Below are positions 35,811-49,797 of a stretch of 64,000 bases of DNA, one piece after another. Source of the DNA: Cannabis sativa (Eukaryota; Streptophyta; Magnoliopsida; Rosales; Cannabaceae); NCBI RefSeq assembly GCF_029168945.1, contig NC_083605.1:21217280-21281279 (forward strand), written 5' to 3'. The notes beneath the pieces were generated by a model that was given only the letters and a program-made list of their open reading frames with translations, was not told the origin of the DNA and did no database searches. A program made the translations under genes and the position numbers. Within the stretch, counting starts at the first letter, position 1, and the number at the start of each line of letters is the position of its first letter.

Positions 35811-35963
35811 ACTGTATCAGTTTGTTGAAAACCTTGGAAAATAAACTATGTTAGATTTAGTATTTTTATAACATATGTGATTATTTGTTAATTTCTGAAC
35901 TTGTGTATGAATTTATTTGAACCAAAACCTTACTTCTGTTTTATTGATGTGTGTAGTGCCAAT

Positions 35964-36536
35964 ATGAATAACCCTCACCCCGATCCACTCCTACTTAATA
36001 TCTTAGCAAAAGAACTCTATAGTGTGAAAATGCATCCTGGTAGTTGCATAAACTCGCACCTGCTGATGATGAATCTAAAGTTCCAAAATGCAAATCTACT
36101 GGGAATTGAATTATCAAAAGAACAATGGGTACAATTCATTCTTAATAGTCTTCCTCTGGAGTATAATGGATTTATTGTATCTTACATGATCAACAATTTT
36201 AACTCCTCCGACATGGACAAGCTCGAAGCAGAATTACGAGCTCATGAACGGAATTTAATTGCAATGGGACCTCCTGGGTTTGCAAATCTTAATCAGAGGA
36301 AAAGGATTAAGCATGAAGGATCTAACAAAGCTGCTTCTTCAAGTACAATTATTAGACATAATCTTCTATGTTCGAATTGTAATGAAAAGAGACATCAAGA
36401 AGAACGATGTCCCCGGCTTCTAAACAATTCAAACGAAGGTAATGCTTTTGTCTTTGAATCATGTGTTTTAGAGAAAGACAAATCCACTTGGATTGTTGAT
36501 TCTGGGTCTACTAACCATGTATGTTCTGTTGGAAAT
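35964..36536 (+). pseudogene. copia gag C-terminal part and protease start, element D
   Basis: The frame from MNNPHPDP keeps the second half of a copia gag (QWVQFILNSLPLEYN...), a CCHC-like knuckle CSNCNEKRHQEERC with Arg for the usual Gly, and the protease motif WIVDSGSTNHVC. The first 100 or so gag residues are missing. At 36537 the LTR of element A interrupts the protease a few codons after the active-site DSG. The rest of pol is not in the window. Confidence 0.8.
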
Positions 36537-38374
36537 TATTTTTCCAGGATCTTAGATCTACTCACAAGTATGTTGATTAACACCCTAAGTATGAACTTTC
36601 TAAAACGATGAAATAAACACATATAAAGTTTAGGAAACCTTACATTGGGTGCAGCGGAATATAATGACTCCTTCCATTCAGATATCTAGCCCTTGATTCC
36701 TTTCTGTAGCAGAGCATTATCAATATCTGAACCTGGATCTCTTTCTCTGATTCTTTAGTGTTGAAACTCCTTCTTGCTGAAAGTCTTTCTTCACGATCTT
36801 CCTCAATATGATTGAGGTATCACTTGCTGTGTGTGGGCACTCACTCATTCACTCAAGGAATTCGAAATATTGAAGAAGAAAAAGAAGAGGGAAGTGGCGG
36901 CTAAAGATAGGGAGAGAGAGAGGCTCAGTTTTTTCTGAATCAGAAGTGTAATTTTCCTGAAGCCTTCACTATCTATATATCGCATTCCACTAGTGTTAGG
37001 TTTGAATTATTTGGCATTAAAATAATGAAAATATCAGTTTAAATTCCCTACAAAAATGGCCGGCCCTATACAAGTGGATTTGGGTCTCATTTTTTGCATC
37101 TGATTTTCTTAAAAATGCCAATTTTGTAATTCAACCATTTAAATGCCAATTCTAACTATTTAATAACTATAAATAATTATTAAATAATATTGTCATTTAT
37201 CATATTTATTAATTGAACCATACAAAGTATCATAATTAACAAATATGCCCCTATAAACTCTTTCTTTACAATTTTGCCCTTACTTAGTTAAAAATTCACA
37301 AATCGACATAGTCTAATTTGAGAATTATAATTGATTAATCAAAACCAATTATACGAGTCTTACAAGCAATATTATCTCAACTAGTGCGGGGACCATGGGT
37401 CTATATAACCGATCTTCCAATAAGTAGATCAAGAATTTATTACTAAAATTCACTAACTTATTAATTCTTCGTTGAATCCACGCATAGAACTTAGAATTGC
37501 ACTCTCAGTATAAAGAATGCTCTATATGTTCCACCATATAACACATAATTAGTTATCCATTGTTATAATCCTAATTTGATCAATGATCCTCTATATGAAT
37601 GATCTACACTGTAAAGGGATTAGATTACCGTTACACCCTACAATGTATTTAATCCTTAAAACACTTAACCCCGTATAAATGATATTTCAGCTTATGTGAA
37701 ATGAGATCTCCACCATTTATTTTCGTTTGGTCAAGCTCGAAGGAGATCATCCTTTACTTACTATTCGCCAGATAGAAGCTATAGATTCCATATTTATGTT
37801 AGCGCTCCCACTCAATTGCACTACCGTGTTCCCAAAATGTACGTATCACCCTGACCCAAAAGTAGGCTTAACTAACAAATCAAAGAACACGAATAGCCTC
37901 TTGAGATTGAGCCTAATCATAACAGGATTAAGATCATTTGATCTAGGATCAACTAGGCGATATTGACTTGAATAGATATTACGGTAAGTTTAATAAATCT
38001 AAGTCAAAGTTCAATATCGGTCCCTTCCGATGCATACTCCATGCATCCAACCTGAGCTTTACTTTAACCGATGCTCTGAAAAGAACATAACACTTCTCCA
38101 AATGCAAGTAAACTCTGTTGTAGATTATCATATCAGTAAAACCCCATGTCTGATAAATCTAGGAAACTTTATTCACATAGTCATGTTTACTTTCAAATGT
38201 GTTGACAGCACAATAAACAGGATCAAGTATGTGAAAAGGGTTTCAGATGAATTCATACATTATGTAGATATAAATCATGTGAACCATGCAACATTAAATG
38301 TTATTTCTGATCTATATTAATAAGTAAATCTGATTATATTGAAATGAGTTTTATTTAGGACATAAAACCCAACA
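36537..38374 (-). repeat. 3' LTR of element A
   Basis: 1838 bases; in plus coordinates TGTTGGAAATT ... AAACCCAACA. The polypurine tract lies immediately to its right, showing minus orientation. Reading frames inside (e.g. 37727-37966) recur in sister LTRs as chance ORFs. Confidence 0.9.
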
Positions 38375-38390
38375 AACTCCCACTTGCACT
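38375..38390 (-). other. polypurine tract of element A
   Basis: On the minus strand AGTGCAAGTGGGAGTT abuts the LTR start. The same tract flanks the B LTR at 47980-47995. This PPT form is usual for Angela-type copia elements. Confidence 0.8.
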
Positions 38391-41040
38391 AATATAAAAC
38401 AAAATGTGCATTTCAAATAATCTCAACACCTTGATATACAAATCAAGTGTAGTAGTAGTAAACTCCTCGTAATAGGATCTGAAAGGTTGAATTAAACACA
38501 ACCTTTTCTCCACCATTACTCTTCCTTAATCACAAAATCATTGATAATGTGAAATTCCTCTCTATATGTCTACTCTCTTGGGATACTGGATTCTATACCT
38601 TTGGCAACTACTTCTTGGTTATTCAGGAAGTAACACTAGTAGTTAAGGCAATTTGGAATGGTGCCAAAAATGTATAGAACTTTCCTTAGACTGAATAAGT
38701 ACCTTTCCTGCAACTTTAACATTCAGTCCCTTTCTGGTAGACCTAGAGACTTCAGATAGGTTTTTACACTTCTCCAAAATCACTATTCCACCCCAGAGTA
38801 ATCACCATCTTATCAGAAAGATTTTCTAGCACAAAGGCAAATTTCGAAATCTGATGTGGTGTAGTCTAAGAGTTTTAAACACACCCTTATAGACTAACAT
38901 ATAGTTCCTCTTCTTAATCTTAAATTTACTTGATTGTCTTCCAATGTTCTTCTCTTGGATTCATCTGATACTCATTACTCCCACTCAACAGTAGGTGTCT
39001 GGTCTAAGGCATACAAAAGCATATCTAAGACCTCTCACTGTTGATTTAAGAAATTCTTTCATGGCTTTATCTTTTCTGGAATAGTTGAGACTTTTCCTTA
39101 GATAAATAAAATCTATGCCTAGAAGTCGAGAAGCTTCTATATATTGCCATTAGAAAGAAAATGCTTCAGCATCTTACTAAAGTAAGTTGCTTGCATTAGA
39201 GTAAGTAATTACCAGGTATACCACAAGCCATAGGTTTAGATAAACTCAAACCTATAATACTCGGAACAAGAAGTTTTGTTAAGTTTATTGAATTGACTTA
39301 TAAACGAAAATTTCCTTTTATGTCCTTGTAATAGAAAGTTTAGGTTGCTCCAAGTGAATGGATTAAACCATAGTTCTATTGGCTTTTCTTCTTAGTTTCT
39401 CATCTTGACAATCCATTACTTGTTTAAATTTACAATGGATTTTAATCACTAGTGTCTTCCAAGTCATAAGAAGGTGAGTTCCTAGAAACTCTCCCACTAC
39501 GAAAAGGTACCGTGAATTATGTCTAAGAAAACTAAATGGTATTAACCTCTTTGGTTGTGACAAGACAACAGAGGCAGTGGGATCATCATATGTCAAATAA
39601 GATGATAGAACACTTTTGGAATCAAGAAAAATATCTCCTTTATTTGTTACTTTGTTTTCAGACTTAGTCATTTTCTTAGAAAAGTAGTACATTTGTTTAA
39701 ACAAACACTTTCTTATCTGTTTACTATGGGATGGTCCACCCCTAATCACTTAGAATAGCTAACAAATCATGGTTAACAGTTCTAGCTTTTCTGAAGATTT
39801 TGATTAGGTCATCCATGAATCTAGTAATGATTTACATTAAGTATACAACCATTACATCATTATGAAATTGTATTACCATAAAAGGATTTAGGCAACGACT
39901 AGTAACTAATCATCAATATGCAAATCGAAATTTCTGGGGAGGTAAGTTTGAATATAATTCAAAAATCAATTTAATGATCTTTGAACTGCATATCTACTAA
40001 CTATTTCTCCACCCCTATCAGTTCGCAAGATCTTTAACCACTTACCTTAATGGTGTTTCACCATTGCTAGAAATTAATGAAATTTTTCAAAAATTTCAAA
40101 TTTCTTTGCATAAGGTATAATCTAGAGTTACGTTTTAAGAATACAACGAAAAACTCATATCCACCCCTGAATGTACATCCATCTGCGAATGAGATGAACT
40201 ACTTTCAGTGGATATAGGAACATTAACTCTTTGCAGAGTTTGATCTTGTCAAAAGCACCAAGAACAAGATACAAATGCCATAGATTAATAAAAAATGTGG
40301 TTGTGTCTTTTTGATGACTTAGGTATAGTTACATCAAAGAGTTCTTAGACTAGTGCAAGTGGATCCTGGTCACAGAATACCAAACTCATATTCCATACAG
40401 TTTGAATCCATTAATTGAACACTTGGAAAGTGTAACTGTATTGCTTCCTGGAAATAGAAATATAAGAAAATTTCTGTTTGGATTCTAAAATTAAAGTCAA
40501 AGACTTAAATTCAACCAAATATAATGAGTAATTCTATCTTGGACCACCACTACTAATATAACTCTAAGTCTGATTTGCCCATACAAGTAGGAGATTTCTA
40601 AGATTGAGGTTTTATATCAATTGGGAATAGAATTTCGGGATTATAATCATATGCGTCATTTAATTTCTTAAGAGAAAATATAGAATGACATGAAATGATT
40701 TATAGAGCATTCATCCAATGATATGTTATTGAGCTAATTCGCAATGAATAAGCTAAGAGGAATTAGGATAATTTCGCTGTTTAAATAAGACTCCAACGAT
40801 GCTTCGATTAGCGAAAGTCAAAGTAATCTTATTTATATAATCTTCTTGTTTCATATCGTAAAAATACTAGTCTAAGGTGTCATCAATTGATGAACAGCTA
40901 GATGTCGCATATACAATATTTATCTTTCGAGATCTAACACTATTATGTATGTCTAATGGTGAAAATCCATTAGGGATTTATCTCATTAGATAAACAAACC
41001 AAGTTAGACCACCAATGAAGATTCGAAATTAAACTACAAC
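38391..41040 (-). pseudogene. decayed copia pol of element A
   Basis: Short stop-interrupted blocks remain on the minus strand. The clearest is the integrase second-aspartate motif KILRTDRGGEI at about 40000-40035. A 128-codon frame (39363-39749) is left from the 3' part of pol without a clear domain. The region is about 2.6 kb where roughly 4 kb of gag-pol is expected, so there are large deletions and gag is missing entirely. Confidence 0.65.
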
Positions 41041-44000
41041 TTAATAACAGAAAATAACATGGTTCAATATAAATTCATACACAATTCAGAAATTATTAAA
41101 CATATAGCAAGTAGGAATGACAAGTGAAAATACTAAAACATACAATCCTAAATAATTTCCAAGATTTTTAACAAACTGATATCAGTGTCCCGTTTAGGCG
41201 AGAGTCAAAGCTACCATCTATTGAATAGAGTTGTCAGCTCATCTAAAATGTTAATCATTCTAGCAACCTTTTATTCGATCAAGATTTGAATTCAACGTTG
41301 TCCCGTTTAGGCGAGAGTCAAGGCAGTTCTATCTTATGAGCTTCCACCATTGTTTCATAATTTGCAAGTCAAATATGGTCACCACCATTAGGGTGATCCA
41401 TACCATATAAAACACTTACAAATATGCGTATCTTTCGAGATTAAACGGTGCGAAATTGCTAATGAACGTTCCTCCATTAGGGAGGATTACTCACTAAAAT
41501 AAACGCGATGTAAAACCAAAAATGGAGATCGAATATCTTAATAATAATAAAGCTCATTATTTAAAGAGAGTTGTATTTTCTTTGATTCTCTTTATTTAAT
41601 CTATTTATTTTAGATATATATTTATTTAATTAAAATTTCCAATTTAGAATGAAAAATTCTAAATATAAATTTTAATTTAATATTTATAAATTTTACTTAG
41701 ATGGATATGAAAATAACATGAATTATTTCCATCTTAGTAATAATTTCCAATAAATATTTAGAAAAATATTCAATTTAAGTTGTTACAAAATTAATTTACA
41801 ACTCAAATTTAATTTTCTATAAATATATATTGCATTTCGAAAAATTAAAGTATTTAAGGATACAATTTTCGAAAATGCATGTTAAAATAAAAAATAAATC
41901 CTGGAAAAATTATTCTAATTTAATGTTGGCCCAAAATTAATTAATAAAATTAATTTACAACAAAAAATATAATTTTCCTATTTAATTAAATATATAAGAA
42001 AAATTTTAAATATTTAAGTATGATGATGAAAATAAACTTAAATATTAATTTTCTATTTAATTAAATACACTAGAAAAATACTTCAAGCAAAAACAGATAA
42101 TATCTATCTAGATTTTCATGGACTAATTAATTCAATTTCTAATTAAATATATTTTACTTCATTTATTTTAATTAATCATTAAATGAAAAAAATCATTGAT
42201 TTAAGTTGGTCCAAAATTAAAATAAATAATTTACAACTTTAATCTATTTTTTAAATAAAATTCGAAATTCCAGCATTTAAGAAATGCAATTTCGAAATTT
42301 TATTAATAAAATAAAGAAAAAATATATTTTGAAAATTATTTAAATTTAAGTTGAAAAAATAAATTTCAACTTAAAATAATTTTCTATTTAATTAAGTGTC
42401 ATGAAAAAGAAATATTTAAGTATCATGATGAAAATTAACTTAGATATTTAATTTTCAAATTAATTAAATGTATTAAATTCAAGAAATAAATAATTAAGTG
42501 TAGAGAAGGCTTTATTAATCTCTAGTTTAATTATTTAAATAATTAGTTTCACAATGTATAATATTTTCCTATTTAATATTAGAAATAATAAGTAGTCTAG
42601 AAATAACTATCTAGAAAATATCTTATTTGATTAAGTATCTTTTCCACAAAATTTTAAAAAATATCTAATTTAAGTTGTATTAGAAAAAATCTAGAACTTA
42701 AATATTTTTCAAATTTAAATTTAATTAAATATCAAAAATTAAGTTGTAACCACTTAATTTGAAAATATTCCATTTTAAGTTAATATTCGAAAAGATATTA
42801 ACTTAAAAAATATCTAAAATATTCCATTTGAAGTTAATATTCGAAAAGATATTAACTTAAAAAATATCTAAAGAATCTCAATAACCAATTCCTAAAATTC
42901 GTCAACTTAATTTTGAAATTTTAAATCCAAAAGATATTTAGATTTAAGTTGATTAGTTAGAGATAACTAAATATCAACTTAAATAGGAATATTTAATGAA
43001 AAATTTAAATTAAGCTTCAGAAAGAATCTAGATGGTTATAATTCTATATTTAATTAAATATAAGAAAATACATATAGTTTAGCTTAGAATAAAATCCTTT
43101 AAACTATGATTTTCTTAAATTAATTTCAAAATAAATGAAATTAATTATGTTGCTAATCAATTTTATTAGGTTAAACTAGTTTAATTAACCTGGTACAGTT
43201 ATTCAAATCAGGCGAATGGGCCTTCACAATTGGGGTGGTTCATGTGAGGGGGTGCTGGGTTCAGTATGTCGTACCCACTACTATGGCTCCCACCTCTCAC
43301 ACAAGGCCCAAAAGAGAGGAATTTAACCTTAAAATGAACAACTGTTATTAATTGAATAGACCCAAAACTAAATGGCCCTAAATAAAATCTATCAAGAACT
43401 ATGATATTTTATTTAGCAACAACAACCTACATGCATCTATAATAAAATTAAACACATAGGCTCACACAGGCACACAATTTGGATGGATCCTATCATGTTG
43501 CTAGGTCATACACAGATGAAACAAGATTGTGAAAATATACCTGTTACAAATTATATACTTGACCAAGGGAGCCATGAGTTAAAATCAGATCATTGGATAT
43601 GTAAACAAGTTAACCATGGCTATTTGCAATCAAGCAATAATAGGTTTTAAAAACTTACAAACAAGCTAAAACACATACACCTGCAACAAGGTTAGCTGGA
43701 TAGTTGGATGTAGGATTTATTTAATTTTAAATAAATAATTTCGAAAAAATAATTAATTAAATAAATAAAAAAATTATTTTCGAAAATTATAAAATAAAAT
43801 TTAAATTAAACCTACAATTTTGAAAAATTAGGTTTCAACCAACCTAAATATCATTTAAAAATTTGCTAACTACTTTTTTTTTTAAAAAAATTAATGTTAT
43901 TTTATAAATAAAAATTAAATAAAAATTAAAAAAAATAAATAAATATCTTTTTCAGATTTTAAATTTAATTTAAATAAATAAAATAACAAAATTTAAAAGT

Positions 44001-44755
44001 TAGCAAAATATCTTACATCTATTTAAAATTTCATGATTATAGTTATCTTATTTTAAATTTAAATAAGGTCAAATTATTTAAAAAAAAAATTAATTTAAAA
44101 AATTTAATATCTGACCTTAAATTTAAAAATAAGATAAGATATAATCAAATTTAAAAATAAGATAGATAATTAAGCAAAAAAGATAGATATTTACTATTTT
44201 CAAATTCAAATTACACTAATATCATGAATTAAATTTAAAAAATATTAAATAAATTAATTATGATAATTAGAATTGAATTAGGAATAGTAAATGTATAAAT
44301 ACAAAATTACACAAAAAATCGGAAGTTAATTCCATGAAAAAGCATGAAAAAACGAAGAAAAATGAAAAAATTGCAAGCTGTACGGACGGGATGTTGTGCA
44401 TACCCGTCCGCGCGCGTGCATGGGTGATTTGGGCGTGCAAACTTGGCGCAGGGGGAAATCTGCATGATTTCCGCGGGCGCAACTTTGTTGCTCAATCCCA
44501 AATTTTTTCCGAAACTTCAAAAAATCATAACTAATTCAAATTAAATCGAAATTGAGTTCTGTAAAAAGTAAATTGCTTAATTTTTTCCATACTATCCAAT
44601 AAAAATAATTCCAGAAACAGATATTCAATTATTTTTCACGAAAATTCACAAACATCAATCAATCATCAAATAACACTCAATACAACATGATACCATCAAA
44701 AACATCAAACAATCGTTTTAAAGTCCAAATTTCTTGCAAGCAAATCAATTACCAT
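41041..44755 (-). other. leader of element A
   Basis: Contains two copies of the conserved 20-mer (41187-41206, 41300-41319), then about 2.9 kb of extremely AT-rich sequence and a GC-rich island near 44375-44490 next to the primer site. No gene is seen. The 66- to 74-residue frames around 44300 are chance frames in the GC island. Confidence 0.6.
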
Positions 44756-44770
44756 GGCTCTGATACCAGT
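44756..44770 (-). promoter_or_regulatory. primer binding site of element A
   Basis: Minus strand ACTGGTATCAGAGCC, an intact tRNA-iMet site directly next to the 5' LTR. Confidence 0.88.
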
Positions 44771-45256
44771 TGTTGGAAATTATTTTACCAGGATCTTAGA
44801 TCTACTCACAAGTATGTTGATTAACACCCTAAATATGAACTTTCTAAAACGATGAAATAAACACATATAAAGTTTAGGAAACCTTACATTGGGTGCAGTG
44901 GAATATAATGACTCCTTCCGTTCAGATATCTAGCCCTTGATTCCTTTCTGTAGCAGAGCATTATCAATATCTGAACCTGGATCTCTTTCTCTGATTCTTT
45001 AGTGCTGAAACTCGTTCTTGCTGAAAGTCTTTCTTCACGATCTTCCTCACTATGATTGAGGTATCACTTGCTGTGTGTGGGCACTCACTCATTCACTCAA
45101 GGAATTCGAAATATTGAAGAAGAAAAATAAGAGGGAAGTGGCGGCTAAAGATAGAGAGAGAGAGAGAGGCTCAATTTTTTCTGAATCAGAAGTGTAATTT
45201 TCTTGAAGCCTTCACTATCTATTTATAGCATTCCACTAGGGTTAGGTTTGAATTAT
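44771..45256 (-). repeat. 5' LTR of element A, truncated by element E
   Basis: First 486 bases (plus coordinates) of the LTR, ending at 'gtttgaattat' where the intact copy at about 37021 goes on to 'ttggcattaaa'. The break is exactly the TG start of a plus-strand LTR. Confidence 0.88.
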
Positions 45257-46100
45257 TGTTGGGTTTTATGCCCTAAATAAAACTCATTTCATTATAATCA
45301 GATTTACTTATTAATATAGATCAGAAATAACATTTAATGTTGCATGGTTCACATGATTTATTTCATGATTATATGTACATAATGTATAAATTCATCTGAA
45401 ACCCTTTTCACATACTTGATCCTGTTTATTGTGCTGTCAACACATTGGAAAGTAAACATGACTATGTGAATAAAGTTTCCTAGATTTATCAGACACAGGG
45501 TTTTACTGATATGATAATCTACAACAGAGTTTACTTGCATTTGGATAAGTGCTATGTTCTTTCCAGAGCATTGGTTAAAGTAAAGCTCAGGTTGGATGCG
45601 TGGAGTATGCATCGGAAGGGACCGATATTGAACTTTGACTTAGATTTATTAAACTTACCGTAATATCTATTCAAGTCAATATCGCCTAGTTGATCCTAGA
45701 TCAAATGATCTTAATCCTGATATGATTAGGCTCAATCTCGAGAGGCTATTCGTGTTCTTTGACTTGTTAGTTAAGCCATTTTAGGTCAGGGTGATACGTA
45801 CATTTTGGGAACACGGTAGTGCAATTGAGTGGGAGCGCTAACATAAACATGGAATCTATACCTTCTATCTGGCGAATAGTAAGCAAAGGATGATCTCCTT
45901 CGAGCTTGACCAAACGAACATAAATGGTGGAGTACTCATTTCACATAAGCTGAAATATCATTTATACGGGGTCAAGTGTTTTAAGGAATAAATACATTGT
46001 AGGGTGTAACAGTAATTTAATCCCTTTACACTGTAGATCATTCATATAGAGGATCATTGATCACATTAGGATTATAACAATGGATAACTAATGATGTGTC
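45257..46100 (+). repeat. element E: 5' part of a plus-strand Angela-like LTR
   Basis: 844 bases beginning TGTTGGGTTTTATGCCC. It follows the D LTR up to 'ataactaat' (compare 31600) and then stops where the B LTR starts. Its remainder and internal region are not in the window, being displaced by B and later insertions. Confidence 0.85.
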
Positions 46101-47979
46101 TGTTGGAATTTATTTTATCAGGATCTTAGATCTACTCACAAGTATGTTGTTTAAACACCCTAAATATGAACTTTCTAAAACGATAAATTAAACACATATA
46201 AAGTTAAGAAAACCTTACATTGATGCAGCGGAATTAATGTCTCCTTCCACTCAGATCTCTAACCCTTGAATCCTTTCTGTAGCAGAGTATAATCAAGATC
46301 TGAGCCCGAATGTCCTTCTTCTTCAAGTTTGATCCTTCACAGTCTTCCAATCTATGATTGAGTTACTGCTTGTTGTGTGTGGGCACTTACTCTTTCACTA
46401 GGGTCACGAAATTGATGAAGGAGAAAAGAGAAAGGGATTTCGGCCAGGTATAGAAAGTGGGGAAGGCTCAGTTTTTCTGAAGAGAGAAATTTCTGTCAAA
46501 AAAGGTTATTGAAAACTTGTGATTTGACTGAGCCATCACTTTCTACTTATAGGCAACTACTAGGTTTAGGTTAGGATTTATTTGTCATTAAAATAATGAA
46601 AATATTAATTTTAAAAACCTATTTAAGTGGCCGGCCATGTTGTGTTATTGGGCCTCACTTAATTTTGCAGTTTTATCAAATTTTATCTCTATTTTCTCAA
46701 AAATGCCAATTTTCCAATTCTAACCTTTTAAATGTCAAAACTAATTATTTAATAACTAAAATACATTATTAAATAATATTGTCATTTAATTTAATTATTA
46801 ATTAGACATATAAAGTCTATTAATAAATAAATAAACCTAGAAACTCTTTTCTTTACAATTTCACCCCTGCTTAGTGAAAATTCATAAAATTAGACATAGT
46901 CTAACTTTAGAATTATAATTGATCAATCACGAATCAATTAATGAGTCTTACAAGTAGAATATTCTCAACTAGAATGGGGACCATGGATCTATATGCTGAG
47001 CTTCCAATAAGTGAACCAAACTTACCAAGTAAATTCCTACTTATTAATTCTTCGTTGAATCCACTCTTAGAACTTAGAATTGCACTCTCAGACTTATATA
47101 GAGCATATTGTATGTTCCACGATATCAATATACTATCTCATTTAACCATTGTTATAATCTTATTGTGATTTAAAGATCCTCTATATAGATGATCTACATC
47201 GAGAAGGGATTTCTTTACTGTTCTCACCCCTCAATGTATTTTGCCCCTTAAAACACTTAGCTACCTGTAAATTGTGTTTAGTGATCTAATAATTAGTCAG
47301 TTAAACAAGAGCTCATCCATTTACTTCTATTTGCTAAGCTCGAAGGGAATCATCACTTGACTTCTATACACCAGTAGAAGCTATAGATTCCATATTTATG
47401 TTCAGCACTCCCACTCAATCATACTATCATGTTCCCAAAATATACGTATCACCCTGACCCAAAAGTAGGCTTAACTAATAAATCAAAGAACATGAATAGC
47501 ACTCCTGAGTTGAGCCCAAGCATATCAGGATGTAGATTCTTTTAATCTTAAGATCAACTACTGATATTGACTTGTAAAGATATGTATAACGGTAAGTTTG
47601 TAATATCTTAACTTAGTTGCAATATCGGTCCAGTCCAATGTATACTCCATACATTCGAAACTAGTATACTTTACTAATGTCTTGGAAAGAACATAACACT
47701 TACTCCAAGTGTAAGTACACATAATCGCTGATTATCACATTAGTGTAAATCCAATAACACTGATGAAACAGGGACCAAAACTTTTGATTCATATGATCAC
47801 AATACTATAATTGTGAATAAACATATGATCTGGATTTAACTGATTTTGTGTGTATGAATGTAATAAACATATTAAACCATTAGCATGTAAAATTCATGCA
47901 AACATCAATCACTTCAAATTTCTTATATTGATAACTAATCAGATTGTAAAGAGTTTTATTTAGGGCATAAAACCCAACA
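46101..47979 (-). repeat. 3' LTR of element B
   Basis: 1879 bases; plus coordinates TGTTGGAATTTATT ... AAACCCAACA, with the polypurine complement AACTCCCACTTGCACT to the right. It shares a short frame (46941-47168) with LTR C (62903-63088), showing how close the two are; that frame is not a gene. Confidence 0.9.
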
Positions 47980-49797
47980 AACTCCCACTTGCACTAATAT
48001 AAAACAAACTATGCAAATAGGTCAATCTGATGTCTTGATCTTCAGATCAAGTGTAGTATATTTGAATCCATCCAAACTTCTGGAAATTAGTTCATAAATA
48101 CACTTATAAAACATCCTTTACTATATGCTTTACTCATCAAGGGATACTGAAATCTTTACTGTTTTAAAAGTACATCTGGATAAACAGAAGACATATCTCT
48201 CATATTTTAAAATATGTAATTGAGATAATAAAGTGTATACTTTTCTTCAGTGATATAACTTTCTGGTATTTTCGAATATACCAAGTTATAGTTCTTCTCT
48301 GGTAGAGCTTGAATTATTATACAATAATTCCTCCACCCCCAAAGTAAGCACCATCTCATAGAAATTTCGAAATTAGATGGTGAGATACAAGGACAACTGA
48401 TACACAGTTCCTTAATATATATCATATAGATCACTTTCATAAATCTTTCTTGAATATCTTCTAATGTTCCCTATTTGATTACATCTCAGATAGCTCCCAC
48501 TCAATAGCAGATGTCTGGTTAAATAATATTTTTAACCTCTGATTGTTTGGAGAGTTACCTAGTTGTGACTATTGTATTAGTCTGAAACTTTAAGTCAAGA
48601 CTAAGTCATCAACATAGCAGACTAGTATTTGAAGTGAAAAATACATGCCAGAGATAAAGTAATCAAAATTAAGATACCATCAAATTTTATGAGGATTAAG
48701 AATTCTTGGTTCAAGTCATTCGAATGGACTGAACTAGAGTTCTTTATCTTATTCTCATAATTCTGATAAGCTATTCTTATCCATGTGAATGGTTAGATTT
48801 GCTTTTCAGTAGTGTTCTTAAGTACCTATCACAAGTATCAACCTAATGAAGATGGGTATAGAATTTTAAAATTCTCCCACTCAATTAAGGTAGTGTGAAA
48901 CTTTAACAAAGAACTTTCAAAGGTATCAAACTTTTACTTACAACAGTAAAAACGAAATGGAACATACAATCAAGATCAAGAATTTATATTGACAATAGCT
49001 GACTCATTATATTACTTCCATGTTTAAACAAGATGTGTGTTTCATAGGGAATTGTGGAATAGACTCCATCCCTAAGAATATACATATAGGGTACTAGTGG
49101 ATAACCTCCACCCCTAAGTATATAGAGATTATGATCCACCCCTAAAGGTAGTAAAGATCATGATTCTCTTAGTGTGATAGAGTTTATGTGGAGTTAAATA
49201 CTATCCAGAGTTCATTAGATATAAAAGATCGTTGAACTGCATAGTTTTCTTAACTTTTCTCCACCCCTATCAGATCATAAGATCCTTTTATTAAACAAAT
49301 TCTTAATAATTGTATTAGAATTAACAATTATTAATAAACATAGAAATAGTTTCTAGTGTTTATTTAATATAACTCTATGAAGAGTTGTAAATATTATAGA
49401 ATTTGCATCAATAATAAAAACACTTACACATAAAACATACAAATATAATGTGGTAATAATTGATGAAAATAAATTAAATGAAGCTCAATCTCATAATTTG
49501 CAATTGTGATTTCGAAAATAAAACTTTATTAATAATAAAAAAAATATTGCAACAATATGAGAGAAACAGGGATAAATATCCCTAACTAAAATTTGAAATC
49601 CAAATTGTCTTTAAACTAAAACAATTAATTCAAAAAATTGAAGAGCTTCATCTTTATCTGGACGATATCACCCTTGGTTTAGCTATCTGATCCAACTCAA
49701 TTGAGTTCAAGTAGCTTGGCCTATAAGAAGAAGAAAACAAATAAACAAAGTTAGTCCAGAATCATAAATCCAATTGGATAATAATTCACTAAAACTC
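47980..49797 (-). pseudogene. decayed and shortened copia pol of element B
   Basis: Only about 1.8 kb separates the PPT from gag, so most of pol is deleted. An integrase relic is visible at about 49255-49285 on the minus strand, reading I-L-stop-S-D-R-G-G-E: the Arg codon of the usual ILRSDRGGE has become TGA. No RT YVDD motif was found. Confidence 0.6.

Larger units (their letters stand above)
32641..35963 (+). other. leader of element D
   Basis: Long untranslated leader between primer site and gag. It has a GC-rich island (32895-33100) with a 30-base palindrome, AT-rich filler with a MITE insertion at 33438, then tandem 112-base repeats at 35567. The same layout, reversed, is seen in elements A and B. 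No functional frame is present; the ORF at 32875-33165 lies in the GC island and has no family match. Confidence 0.7.
36537..45256 (-). mobile_element. Angela-like copia element A, inserted in D
   Basis: Minus-strand element: 3' LTR 36537-38374, internal region 38375-44770, and 5' LTR 44771-45256, cut short by element E. Over the first 480 or so LTR bases the two copies show about a dozen differences by eye, so A is older than the Ale-type element. Pol is decayed and gag is gone, so A cannot move on its own. Confidence 0.88.
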